NCBI GenBank assembly: GCA_046351455.1
Contig: JAXLYM010000033.1
Span: forward strand, 1-64,000
Origin: JADJRH01 sp046351455
GTDB taxonomy: Bacteria > Myxococcota_A > Polyangia > Polyangiales > Polyangiaceae
Direction of reading: 5' to 3'
Length of the DNA: 64,000 nt
In this document: piece by piece, positions 51,088 to 60,097 of the stretch
Layout of the letters: each line of letters starts with the position of its first letter
How positions within the stretch are numbered: the stretch's first letter is position 1
Position numbers and translations under genes: made by a program
The notes under the pieces: model-generated
Seen by the model: the letters and a program-made list of their open reading frames with translations, nothing else
Told to the model about the DNA's origin: nothing
Databases searched by the model: none

Positions 51088-51112
51088 CCGAGCACGGACC
51101 GGGGTGGGCAAC
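51088..51112. repeat. Short interspersed repeat (GACCGGGGTGGGCAAC type)
   Basis: The element reads CCGAGCAC, one or two variable bases, GACCGGGG, then TGGGCAAC. A close copy is at 37657-37682 and a partial inverted copy at 50923-50940. The two full copies lie 10-55 nt beyond the stop codon of a minus-strand gene, in the same orientation to it. Confidence 0.6.
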
Positions 51113-51122
51113 TCGTTGTATT

Positions 51123-54100
51123 CTAGTTCTGGTTGGGCTCGACGGGCTTCAGGTTGTCGTCGGAGCTGCGGTCGATTCGCTTGTTGTAAGGGTCGACTCC
51201 CGCGTAGCGCGGCTCCTTGTCGACGACCAGGGTGATCGTCTGGTGGCCGGATTTCAGGGGGCGGCGCTCCAAGGTGAGGACGGAGGCGACCGTGAAGTCG
51301 CGCTCGCCGGGCTCCTCGGTGAAGACGCCGACGTCGAAGGGCTCGTCCAGCGGGGCCTCCGTCTCCTGGCCTTTTCCGTCGGCGTAGAGCTTGCGGGCGT
51401 CGACCTCGATCGAAACATCGTATTTGCCGTCCGGGCGCTTCGACGAGGTCGCCTTCGTGGTCTTCACGTCCACGAGGGTGATCTTCTCGAAGAGGTCCGT
51501 GATCAACGCGTCATGCGCGGGGCCCGCCTCCTCGCGCAGGATCTTCAGGAAATCGCGGGTGTTCGGGTACGGGGACGGCTTTCCTCCGAAGCGGGCCAGC
51601 GTCTTCGATAGGGCCCTGTCCACCGTGTCCTGGCCGACGACCTCCTTCAACCAGTACATCACCAGGGCGCCTTTTTGATAGTGGATGTACGGCTGGTTCT
51701 CCACGCGGCTCAAAGGCACCTCCTCCACCACCTCGCCGCCGCGCGAGCGCAGGTATCGGTCCAGCTCGAACTTGAGGAAGCGGCGGATCTGATCCTTGCC
51801 GTACACCTTCTCCATCACGAGCATCGCCGAGTACTGCGCGAAGCTCTCGACGAGCATCGTGGCGCCCTGTTGCTCGCTCGGCAAGAGCTGGTGTCCCCAC
51901 CACTGATGGCCGATCTCGTGCGCCGTCACGTACGTCACCATGTCGACCTTCTCCGGATCGCCGAGGCGCTGGAGAAAGCCGATGTTCTCGGAATACGGGA
52001 TGGTGTTCGCGAACGACTGCGCGAAGTCCGCGTAGGCCGGGAACTCCAGGATGCGCGCCTGCTTGAACTGGTACGGTGAGAAGCGCTCGGTGAAGAGCGT
52101 GAGCGACGTCTTCATCGTGGAGATCATCCGATCGATGTTGTACTCGTGGCCGGGCTGGTAATAGACCGCGAGCTTCACGTCGCCCTGCTGGTCCGCGCGG
52201 ACAGCGTACCTCGCCGACTGGATGCTGAAGAAGTGGTTGATCGGCGCGTCGGTGCGAAACTGCACGGTCTTGCGGCCGCCGTCCGTCGTCTCCGACACCG
52301 TCTCTCCCGGCGCGATCGGGGTCTGATCCGCGTCGGTGTGGACCGTGATGTCCGCCGTCACCCAGTCGCTGTCCGGCCTCAGGATGTTGCGCGCCCGGCC
52401 CCCCTCGTCGTCCAGGCTCGCGAGGCGCAGATCCTCGGGCAAACCGTGCTTGCGGCGCTTCGAGCGATCGCGCAGGAGCGCGTCCTCCGACATGCCGATC
52501 CGGGGGGAGATCTCGTCGTTGTCGAGGAAGGTGCCATTTTCCACGATGCGGGTGAGCGGGGACGAGTTCGGGAAGCCCTTCTCTTCCAGCGTGGTCGCGA
52601 ACGAGAGCGTGAGAGAGGCGCCCGGCGTCATCGGCTGAGGCAGCTTGTAGATGCGGTAATGGAACCGCGGGAAATCCTGCTCGATCGTCGCGGCGACTGG
52701 CACCTTGCCGGCCTCGTCGGAGATCTGGATCTCGTCGATGCGGAGGCGGTCGTGCCAGCGGATGTGCAGCGTCGAGATGGGCTGTTCCGTGCGGTTCTGG
52801 AGGACGTAGGCGCCTTTCGTGACGGCGCGCGTCTCCCGCGGATAGAGGTCCACGTCGAGCTTGACGCTCTTCACGCGCGGCTGCAGAACGGCCTTGAACG
52901 GGAGCAGCGCCTTCTCCATCTCCGCGAGGCGATCGTCGTGCTGCGGCGATGTCTCGTAGTGATTGAGGATGTTCGTGTTGTAATAGACGAACGCGCCGAT
53001 ACCCACCCACGCGACGAACGCGCCGGCCACGATCACGAGCGCGGGGCCGCGGAGGCGCTGCCGGATCTGCCGGAGGCGCGGGCGCAAGGCCACCGTCACG
53101 CCGCGGCGCCACAAGGCGTACGACAGGGACGCGAGGATCACCGCGAAGGCCGTCCAGTAAGCGTGCAGCCACGCCTGGCCGACCCAGAAACGGCCGGCCC
53201 GGTTCATGTCGGAGAGCGGGACAGGGGGCGAGTCGGCGTAGTTGTAGAGCTTGTGCTCGAATCCCGCGCTGGAGAGGGCCACCTGCGCCACGATGTAGAG
53301 GAGCATCACGCCCCAGCCGATGTATTTCTGCGGGACGAGGACCTGCACGAACACCGAGAGGATCGCGAGCAGCACGGCGCTCACCGTCATCGGCCACACG
53401 AACCAGGTGAGGTATCCGAGGAGGTCAATCGGCGCGCCGCCCCGAATCAACTGGACGATGATCGCCGTGAGGACGCCCGCGACGGACGTGCTCGCGAGGA
53501 CGAGGGAGATCGCCGCGATCTTCGGCACGAGGAAGACCCAGTCGGGGGCGCTCGTGGCGTCGATGATCTCGTGCGTCTTGCGGTCGCGGTCGCGCCACAC
53601 CAGCTCGCCGGAGTAATAGACCGCGATGATCATCGGCATCAGCGTGAAGGCGCCGTTCAGCGCGTCCGACATGAGGCGCGTGACCGGGTATGCGAGGGTG
53701 CCGTAGAAGTTGCCGGCGAACCACAGCGCGCCGAGCGAGTTGAGCGCCCCGATGCCGAGGAGCACGAAGAACGCCGGGCTGCGGAACACGAAGGCCATGT
53801 CGAACCGCGCGAGCGACCAGAACCGCGAGCCGCCGGACGACTCCGACGCTGCCAGTTGGGCCTTGGCGATCGAAGCGGCCTTGTCCTCCCCCGCGGACGC
53901 CGCGGCCTTCGGCACCTTTCCGCGGGACTCGAAGCGAAACACCGCGTAGGCGACGCCGAAGAACAGCGCCGAGATCGAGCCCCAGAGGAGGCGATTGTAC
54001 AGGAGGAGGCCTGTCATCTCCGGCAGGCGCGTGTTGCGCTCGGACGCCGTCCAGTATTTCGTCGCGATCGACAGCGCCGAGAGGCCGAACGGGTCCGAGA

Positions 54101-54716
54101 GCGCCGCCACGGTGTCGTGCCGCGGATCCCGCAAGAGGCCGCGCGTCACGACGTAGAGGACGAGCGCCGCGAGCGCGCCGACGTAGGTCCACATCATCGA
54201 TCGCGTCGCCGTCGCCAGCGCGAACAGGGCCGAGGACACGATGAGGAGCGTCGGCAGGCCGAAGACGAAGATGGAATACAGATAGTGTGACAGGTGGAAG
54301 GGGCCGACCTTCTCCTGATCGAGCCACGGCATCGCGGAGCCGACGAGGATCCCGAGAGGCACCGACGCGAGCACGAGGAGCGCCGCCGCCGTCGCGCCGA
54401 GGAAGCGGCCGCCCAGATAGGCCCCCTTCGACACCGAGGTGGTCCGCAGGATGGGCGCGAACCCGGTCTCGTCGTCGCGAATGACCACGTTGGAGACCAT
54501 GGCCACGATCACGAAGACCGCGAACAGGCTCATGATCGACTGCGTCTGCAGGATGGCCGCGGGAGAGTTGATGTTGGTGTTGCCGCGCGCGCCGATCTGG
54601 ATCTGATCGACCGTGACGGAGCCGAACGTGAGCAGGAAGAAGAGGGCGCTGCCGACGGCGAAGACAGGGCTCTTGAGCTGATAGCGCCACTCGAAGGCGA
54701 GGACGTGTCGGAACAT
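51123..54716 (-). CDS. ABC-2 type permease fused to an M1-family metallopeptidase
   Basis: A 1197-residue membrane protein. Residues about 1-620 form two blocks of six or so membrane helices each, of the ABC-2 permease type (starting F-E-W-R-Y-Q-L-K-S-P-V-F), with a polar region at about 270-320 between them. After a last helix (about 635-655, P-A-L-V-I-V-A-G-A-F-V-A) lies an extracytoplasmic M1-aminopeptidase-like domain (about 690-1190) with the zinc motif H-E-I-G-H-Q-W-W-G-H and the third ligand in E-S-F-A-Q-Y-S-A 18 residues on. The start at M-F-R-H-V-L has GGGAGA before it. It lies 14 nt after an ABC ATPase, its partner. Known as a fused family; substrate unknown. Confidence 0.88.
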   Translation of the reverse strand: MFRHVLAFEWRYQLKSPVFAVGSALFFLLTFGSVTVDQIQIGARGNTNINSPAAILQTQSIMSLFAVFVIVAMVSNVVIRDDETGFAPILRTTSVSKGAYLGGRFLGATAAALLVLASVPLGILVGSAMPWLDQEKVGPFHLSHYLYSIFVFGLPTLLIVSSALFALATATRSMMWTYVGALAALVLYVVTRGLLRDPRHDTVAALSDPFGLSALSIATKYWTASERNTRLPEMTGLLLYNRLLWGSISALFFGVAYAVFRFESRGKVPKAAASAGEDKAASIAKAQLAASESSGGSRFWSLARFDMAFVFRSPAFFVLLGIGALNSLGALWFAGNFYGTLAYPVTRLMSDALNGAFTLMPMIIAVYYSGELVWRDRDRKTHEIIDATSAPDWVFLVPKIAAISLVLASTSVAGVLTAIIVQLIRGGAPIDLLGYLTWFVWPMTVSAVLLAILSVFVQVLVPQKYIGWGVMLLYIVAQVALSSAGFEHKLYNYADSPPVPLSDMNRAGRFWVGQAWLHAYWTAFAVILASLSYALWRRGVTVALRPRLRQIRQRLRGPALVIVAGAFVAWVGIGAFVYYNTNILNHYETSPQHDDRLAEMEKALLPFKAVLQPRVKSVKLDVDLYPRETRAVTKGAYVLQNRTEQPISTLHIRWHDRLRIDEIQISDEAGKVPVAATIEQDFPRFHYRIYKLPQPMTPGASLTLSFATTLEEKGFPNSSPLTRIVENGTFLDNDEISPRIGMSEDALLRDRSKRRKHGLPEDLRLASLDDEGGRARNILRPDSDWVTADITVHTDADQTPIAPGETVSETTDGGRKTVQFRTDAPINHFFSIQSARYAVRADQQGDVKLAVYYQPGHEYNIDRMISTMKTSLTLFTERFSPYQFKQARILEFPAYADFAQSFANTIPYSENIGFLQRLGDPEKVDMVTYVTAHEIGHQWWGHQLLPSEQQGATMLVESFAQYSAMLVMEKVYGKDQIRRFLKFELDRYLRSRGGEVVEEVPLSRVENQPYIHYQKGALVMYWLKEVVGQDTVDRALSKTLARFGGKPSPYPNTRDFLKILREEAGPAHDALITDLFEKITLVDVKTTKATSSKRPDGKYDVSIEVDARKLYADGKGQETEAPLDEPFDVGVFTEEPGERDFTVASVLTLERRPLKSGHQTITLVVDKEPRYAGVDPYNKRIDRSSDDNLKPVEPNQN

Positions 54717-54730
54717 GCTTGTCTCCCCTC

Positions 54731-55624
54731 TCAGGCCGTCTTCGCGGCGGCCGCGCGACGCTGGGCGTGGAGGGTGGAGAAATAGACGTCTTCCAGGCCG
54801 GCGGGCGCCTCGGAGAAGCCTTGTTCCGGGGGGCCGTCGGAGAGCACGTGCACGACCGTCCGGCCGGCGGAGAGGCGCGTCGCGATCACGTCGAACCGCT
54901 CGCGGAGAGTCGCCAGTTCGGCCTTGTCGGCGGCGCGCGTCCACACGCGGCCGCGCAGGCGTAGGATCAGGTCCGCGGGAGCTCCGGACTCCACGATTCG
55001 ACCCTCTGCCAGGATGGCCATTCGGGGGCACAGATCGGTGACGTCTTCGACGATGTGGGTCGAGAGGAGGACGACCACGTTCTCCCCGATCTCGGCGAGC
55101 AGGTTGTTGAAGCGATTGCGCTCCTCGGGGTCGAGTCCCGCGGTCGGCTCGTCCACGATGATGAGGCGCGGATTGCCGAGGAGGGCCTGCGCGATGCCGA
55201 ATCGCTGGCGCATGCCGCCGGAGAAGCCCGCGATGGCCTTCTTGCGGACGTCCCAGAGGTTCACCTGGTGGAGCAGCGCCTCCACCGCTTCGCGCCGCGG
55301 GCCGCGCGCCGAGAGGCCTTTCAGGACTGCCAGGTGGTCGAGCATCTCCACCGCGGAGACGCGCGGGTACACGCCGAAGTCTTGAGGGAGATAGCCGAGG
55401 GTGGCGCGCAGCTTCGCGGGCTCGGCGAGGACGTCGATGTCACCGAAGCGGATGGCCCCGGACGTGGGAATTTGCAGCGTGGCGAGGCACCGCATGAGCG
55501 ACGATTTGCCGGCGCCGTTGGGGCCGAGCAGGCCGAACATGCCTTTCGGGATATCGAGGGACACGGCGTCGAGGGCGCGAGTCCCGTTCGGGTAAACGTG
55601 GGTGAGCTGCGAGATCGACAGCAT
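54731..55624 (-). CDS. ABC transporter ATP-binding protein
   Basis: A 297-residue ATPase of the ABC-2 exporter class. Walker A G-P-N-G-A-G-K-S-S (about 33-41), Q-loop L-P-Q-D-F-G-V-Y-P, signature F-S-G-G-M-R-Q-R, Walker B L-I-I-V-D-E-P-T-A-G-L-D-P and the switch His in S-T-H-I-V-E-D. The C-terminal 80 residues are the family-specific extension. It is followed after 14 nt by the permease/peptidase fusion, so the two form one transporter. Start chosen at M-L-S-I-S-Q-L, 9 residues before the first conserved strand. Confidence 0.93.
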   Translation of the reverse strand: MLSISQLTHVYPNGTRALDAVSLDIPKGMFGLLGPNGAGKSSLMRCLATLQIPTSGAIRFGDIDVLAEPAKLRATLGYLPQDFGVYPRVSAVEMLDHLAVLKGLSARGPRREAVEALLHQVNLWDVRKKAIAGFSGGMRQRFGIAQALLGNPRLIIVDEPTAGLDPEERNRFNNLLAEIGENVVVLLSTHIVEDVTDLCPRMAILAEGRIVESGAPADLILRLRGRVWTRAADKAELATLRERFDVIATRLSAGRTVVHVLSDGPPEQGFSEAPAGLEDVYFSTLHAQRRAAAAKTA

Positions 55625-55795
55625 GCGAAGAGGCCTCCGTGGGGCGTTTCCCTCCGCCGGTCGTACCACGACGCGCCGAACGGCCGGAGGAAATGCGGCC
55701 CCGCACGTTCGATCGAGCCCGCCGGAAAATTTCGAGCGCGCGGCAGATCGGCAATGCTCGCCGGGCCGGAGAGGCCGAGTCCGTGATAGCTTGTC

Positions 55796-57385
55796 ATGAT
55801 GAGAAACCCTTCGTTTTCCCGCGCCGGCACGCTCTGCCGGTCCGTCCCGGTGATCCTGGCCGCTCTCCTCTTCGGAGGCCGCGCCGAAGCGCAGACGTGG
55901 ACCGTGTGGGCCGGCGCTGCGCAGGGCGTCAAATCCGGCACCTACCCGCGCATCGCGATCAGCTCGGCGACGCGCGACATCTATTATTCGTACCTGCTGC
56001 CGCAGCTCGACGCGAACGGGGTCGTGTACCACGGCAAGCTGGATGATCCGTCGCACCAGCTCACGAAGATGCCCTCGTTCGCGCTGCCCGCGCCGGGGCC
56101 GGGAGCGGGGTATTTCAACGTGGTGTCCATGACGACGACGGCCGCGGGAGAGGCGGTCGTGGGGCTCGGCGCGCAGGGATCTTCGAGCAACACGGACCCG
56201 ATGCTGAGGACGTGGGACGCGGCGCAGGGCCAATGGATCGCCGCGGTTTTGTCGCCGCCCGACAAGGTGTGCAATCACAACCTGTATGTGCTGGAGCGCA
56301 CGGCCTCGGGGGAGATCTGGGCAGGGTGCCAGTGGAGCGGCGCCTATCACTCGACGGACGCGGGGCGCACGTTCCAGTACGTGGACGTGAGCGGACTCGT
56401 GGGGGCGTCGGCGCCTGGGTATTATCCGACGGTGGCCGTCGGGGCGGACGGGCTCGGGGCGCTCTACGGGCTCGCGATTGGCAAGGACGACACCGTGTAT
56501 TTCGGGTCCGAGACGGGAGGCGTGGTGTTCTCCGCGGACGGGGGCGCGAGCTTCCACCCGCTCGACGCGGACTACTCGAACCCGATGAGCTCGATGGCGC
56601 GCGCGCAGAACATGGGGAACGTGGCCGGCGTCGGCGTGATGCTGGACGGGCGCGTGATCGCGGGCGGTCCGCCGGGGAGCGGGGCGTTTCCGCCGGCGGA
56701 CGCGACGCATTTCTACCTGTTCGACCGACAGGCCAAGACGACGACGATCGCGCAGGGGATCCCGGACTACGTGCTCGGCGGACAGGGGGTGTCCAAGATT
56801 GTCACTCTGGCGAGCGGGAAGGTGCTGTTCCACTCCAACATCGATCGTGTGGATTCGAGCGGGAACATGCAGTTTGGAGGGATTCGATCTTCGATGGACG
56901 GAGTGACCTGGGTGGATGCGAACGCGGGGATCGACGAGATTTTCCACGCGAACAACATGTGGTTCGACGCGAACGGGCACGGGGCGGCGACGGCGCTCGC
57001 GGTGGACGGAGACGACGCATACACGGCCACGACCTCGGGGAAGATCTTCGTGCTTCCGGGCGCGGGCGGCGGCGGTGGAGGCGGCGGAATGGGGGGCTCC
57101 GGCGGTTCGCAAGGCGGCGGCGGATCGCAAGGTGGCAGTGGCGGATCGGCGGGCGGATCGGCGGGCGGCTCCACGGGGGGCAGCGCGACGGGCGGAGCGA
57201 CGGGCGCCGGAGCGGCGGGACAAGGGGGTACGGGCGGAGCGACTGGCACCTCCACGGGAGGAGGCGACACCGGCTCTGACGGCGGCTGCGGATGTGCGGT
57301 GCCGGGGCGCAGGACGGGGAGCGGCGGGTGGATGGCCGTGGCCGCGGCGCTCGCGCTGCTGCGGCGGAAGCGAAAGGCACGTTGA
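55796..57385 (+). CDS. Secreted propeller-like protein with MYXO-CTERM-like tail
   Basis: A 529-residue protein. Signal peptide of about 32 residues (ends E-A-Q-T). Residues about 35-420 have sialidase/BNR-like propeller features: repeated D-A-G-R-T-F and D-G-G-A-S-F Asp-box motifs. A Gly/Ser/Thr-rich linker (about 422-495) leads to the MYXO-CTERM-type end: Cys-Gly-Cys, a hydrophobic helix (W-M-A-V-A-A-A-L-A-L-L) and a basic R-R-K-R-K. In myxobacteria such tails direct processing and anchoring at the cell surface. No catalytic triad for a sialidase was identified. Confidence 0.82.
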   Translation: MMRNPSFSRAGTLCRSVPVILAALLFGGRAEAQTWTVWAGAAQGVKSGTYPRIAISSATRDIYYSYLLPQLDANGVVYHGKLDDPSHQLTKMPSFALPAPGPGAGYFNVVSMTTTAAGEAVVGLGAQGSSSNTDPMLRTWDAAQGQWIAAVLSPPDKVCNHNLYVLERTASGEIWAGCQWSGAYHSTDAGRTFQYVDVSGLVGASAPGYYPTVAVGADGLGALYGLAIGKDDTVYFGSETGGVVFSADGGASFHPLDADYSNPMSSMARAQNMGNVAGVGVMLDGRVIAGGPPGSGAFPPADATHFYLFDRQAKTTTIAQGIPDYVLGGQGVSKIVTLASGKVLFHSNIDRVDSSGNMQFGGIRSSMDGVTWVDANAGIDEIFHANNMWFDANGHGAATALAVDGDDAYTATTSGKIFVLPGAGGGGGGGGMGGSGGSQGGGGSQGGSGGSAGGSAGGSTGGSATGGATGAGAAGQGGTGGATGTSTGGGDTGSDGGCGCAVPGRRTGSGGWMAVAAALALLRRKRKAR

Positions 57386-57404
57386 TCGCGAGGGGCGCGA
57401 CGTC

Positions 57405-57463
57405 GACTGGACAGGATCCCGCCGAGAGCGTCCTTGTTCGAGGAGGGGGACGCGGAGCACGAG
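57405..57463. repeat. 59-bp direct repeat, copy A (MYXO-CTERM-like relic)
   Basis: Matches 57 of 59 bases with 60152-60210 in the same orientation. On the minus strand it encodes S-C-S-A-S-P-S-S-N-K-D-A-L-G-G-I-L-S-S, the first half of a MYXO-CTERM tail, but no gene body is attached: it lies alone in the gap between two plus-strand genes. It is best read as a duplicated gene fragment. Confidence 0.8.
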
Positions 57464-57570
57464 AGTCGACGCGAGGAGGAGGCCGGGCCCCTGAAAACAG
57501 GCCTTCTCTCGGATGAACGTGCGCAACTTCTTCCGGGCCGGTGGCACCTTGATTGCGTGCCGGTTCCGGG

Positions 57571-59346
57571 ATGCGCACTACCACCATTCTGCTCATTGCG
57601 ATGTCCGGAAGCGTGTTTGGCTGCGGGGGCGCTTCTTCCGCGTCATCGGGGGCCACGGGGGCGGGCGGAGGGATTGAAACCGGGGGAAACGGCGGAGGAA
57701 ACACGGGGGATGTCGCCGCGCTCGCGCTGCCTCCCCTCCAGAACGTCAACAACGGTCGATTCGCGACCTCGCCCACCTGCAAACAGTGCCACTCCAACTC
57801 CGCGAACGCGACGGCGATGCGCGACGAGAAGAAGGAGCCAATCGGCTTCTTCGATCTCTGGCAAGCGACCATGATGGGCGGCTCTGCCCGTGATCCGCTG
57901 TGGCGCGCCGTCGTCTCCGCCGAGGTGGCGGCCGCCCCGTCGCAGAAGGACCACATCGAAGCCAAATGCATGCGGTGCCACGCCCCCATGGGGAGCGCGG
58001 ACGCGCAGCTCGCGGGCGGAGACCCGATGAAGATGACCATGATCGGCGACGGGACCGACCGCGGGACGCTCGCGCTCGACGGCGTCTCCTGCGCGCTCTG
58101 CCACCAGATCCAGCCGAGCCACCTCGGCGAGGACCAGAGCTTCAGCGGGCGCTACGTCATCGACGCCGTCGGCGAGATCTACGGGCCCCACGCGGCGCCG
58201 TTCACCATGCCGATGGTGCATCACACGGGCTTCACCCCGGTGCAGGCCGCCCACGTGCGTAAATCCTCGCTCTGCGGCACGTGCCACACGCTGGAGACCG
58301 AGGCGCTCGACGCGGCGGGAGAGCCGCAGGGGATGGTCCTGCCCGAGCAGACTCCTTATCTGGAGTGGCGGAGCTCGGCGTTCAACGACGAAGGGAGCAA
58401 GCCCGGCCCGAAGGCGAAGAGCTGCCAGGGCTGCCACGTGCCCACCGACAGCGCCGCAGGCGTGCCCATCGAGACGAAGATCGCCAGGAATCCGGGCGGC
58501 TTCGATTTCCCGCCGGTGAGCCCGCGCACGCCCGTCGGGAGGCACCTGTTCGTGGGGGGAAACACCCTGGTCCCGGCGCTGTTCATCGCGTGGCCCGATG
58601 TGCTCCAGCCCCAGGCTCCCGCAGCGGCGTTCGAGCGGATCATCGCCCTGGCCCGGGAGCAGCTCAGCTCGTATTCCGTGAAGCTCACCTTGAAGGAGAC
58701 CGCGCGCGACGGAGGGGAGATCGTGGTGAAGGTGCGGCTCGATAACCTGACTGGCCACAAGTTTCCGACAGCGCACCCGGCGCGGCGAGCGTGGCTCCGC
58801 CTCGTCGTCCGGGACAAGGCCGGAGGGGTCGTGTTCGCGTCGGGGGCGTTCGACGCGGACGGCCGGCTCCTCGACTCGGTCGGGACGCCGCTGCCCTCGG
58901 AGGCGGCCAATGGCCCGACGCTGCCCCACATGGATGTCGTGACCGGGGCGGAGAAGCCGTATGTGCTGGAGTCGGTGATGGCGGACGCGGGCGGTGCGCC
59001 CACGTATTCGTTGATCCGGGGCGCCAAGTACCTCAAGGACTCACGGCTCCTGCCGCAGGGGTTCGCGCCGAGCGCCGCGGACGCGCCCAGGGTCGCCGCC
59101 GTCGGGACATCGGCGGACGCGACGTTCGCGGCCGGCGGGGATGAGGTCACGTACCGCGCGGCGGCGCCGGCCGGGAAGGGGCCTTATTCGGTGACTGCCA
59201 CGCTGGTGTACACGCCCCTCTCCGCCAGGTACGCCGCCGAGCTGTCGCACTGGGACACGCCGGAGGTGAAGGCCCTGTTCAAGATGCTCGCGAAGGTGAG
59301 CCGCGCCCCCGAGATCGTCGCGGAGGCGGCGGCGAGCGTCGACTGA
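57571..59346 (+). CDS. Five-haem c-type cytochrome lipoprotein
   Basis: A 591-residue exported cytochrome. Signal peptide with lipobox V-F-G-C. Five haem motifs: C-K-Q-C-H, C-M-R-C-H, C-A-L-C-H, C-G-T-C-H and C-Q-G-C-H, all between about residues 70 and 290. Scattered His residues (H-H-T, H-I-E) could be the second axial ligands. The C-terminal half (about 300-590) has no haem and looks beta-rich. It would carry electrons in the periplasm or across the outer membrane. The start at M-R-T-T-T-I gives the shortest normal signal peptide; an upstream TTG is less likely. Confidence 0.85.
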   Translation: MRTTTILLIAMSGSVFGCGGASSASSGATGAGGGIETGGNGGGNTGDVAALALPPLQNVNNGRFATSPTCKQCHSNSANATAMRDEKKEPIGFFDLWQATMMGGSARDPLWRAVVSAEVAAAPSQKDHIEAKCMRCHAPMGSADAQLAGGDPMKMTMIGDGTDRGTLALDGVSCALCHQIQPSHLGEDQSFSGRYVIDAVGEIYGPHAAPFTMPMVHHTGFTPVQAAHVRKSSLCGTCHTLETEALDAAGEPQGMVLPEQTPYLEWRSSAFNDEGSKPGPKAKSCQGCHVPTDSAAGVPIETKIARNPGGFDFPPVSPRTPVGRHLFVGGNTLVPALFIAWPDVLQPQAPAAAFERIIALAREQLSSYSVKLTLKETARDGGEIVVKVRLDNLTGHKFPTAHPARRAWLRLVVRDKAGGVVFASGAFDADGRLLDSVGTPLPSEAANGPTLPHMDVVTGAEKPYVLESVMADAGGAPTYSLIRGAKYLKDSRLLPQGFAPSAADAPRVAAVGTSADATFAAGGDEVTYRAAAPAGKGPYSVTATLVYTPLSARYAAELSHWDTPEVKALFKMLAKVSRAPEIVAEAAASVD

Positions 59347-59470
59347 GAGGCCGGACGCACGGCGCCCCCCTCGGCGCGCGGAGGCCCGGAGGGCCGAGCA
59401 CGACGATTGGGGGGCGCGGGCGCGACGACCGAAGGGAGGAGCGCCGTGGGGGGCACCCGGAGAACGAGCT

Positions 59471-60097
59471 TCAGGCGGAAGGCGGGTCGAAGACTCCCTC
59501 GTAGACGCGGTCGATCTCGATGGCGCAGCCGATCGACGTCAGCTCCAGGCGGTCATGGGCGCTCAGAATACGGAGTGTCCATGAGCCGTCTCCCTGGCGC
59601 GTGAACACCTCGATCCGAGGCTCTCTCTGGGAGGCGATCACGTACTCCATGAACGAGGGGATGGTGCGGTATCCGGCGAACTTGTCGCCGCGGTCGTACG
59701 CCTCCGTGCCGGCCGACAATACCGCGATGACGACGCTCGGGTTCAGGAGCGTGTCGCGCTGTTCGTCGGTGAATTCGGGGCGGCCGCAGACGATCGTGCC
59801 GTCCGGATAGACGTAGCGCCCGGTGGCGGGGACGTGAACACGCATGTTGGACTCGAAGGCGCGACAGCCGCGTCCGGCGAGGGCGGCGCGCAGCTCGGCC
59901 AGGAGATTGAGCGTCACGGCGCTGTGCTCGGCCGTGCCGCCCGACATCGCGAAGATCTCACCGTCCGCGAATTCGTGCCGCTCGGGAGAGGCGCGCTCGA
60001 ACGCCAGGTACTCCTCCGCAGAGAGGCCGGTCCGGAGGTCCGGAGGGCTGCGATTCCCATGCGAGGGACTTTCGCGCACCCGCGCCGTGGCGTCCAC
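59471..60097 (-). CDS. Uma2-family protein with altered active site
   Basis: A 208-residue Uma2 (DUF820) protein with the usual S-A-E-E-Y-L near the N-terminus, R-H-E-F-A-D-G-E-I-F, Y-V-Y-P-D-G-T-I and T-E-A-Y-D-R-G-D-K-F. The family's second catalytic acid, normally Glu in E-V-L-S, is Ala here (I-A-V-L-S, codon GCG), so nuclease activity is doubtful. GTG start with no clear ribosome site. Its 5' end overlaps the 3' end of the upstream Cys-rich gene by 140 nt in another frame on the same strand. Confidence 0.75.
   Translation of the reverse strand: MDATARVRESPSHGNRSPPDLRTGLSAEEYLAFERASPERHEFADGEIFAMSGGTAEHSAVTLNLLAELRAALAGRGCRAFESNMRVHVPATGRYVYPDGTIVCGRPEFTDEQRDTLLNPSVVIAVLSAGTEAYDRGDKFAGYRTIPSFMEYVIASQREPRIEVFTRQGDGSWTLRILSAHDRLELTSIGCAIEIDRVYEGVFDPPSA

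Larger units (their letters stand above)
50877..51122. other. Intergenic region with two repeat families
   Basis: Contains the inverted copy of the 38-bp hairpin repeat (50992-51029), a CCGAGCAC...GGGTGGGCAAC element (51088-51112) and a partial inverted copy of it (50923-50940). No gene is supported. Confidence 0.6.
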
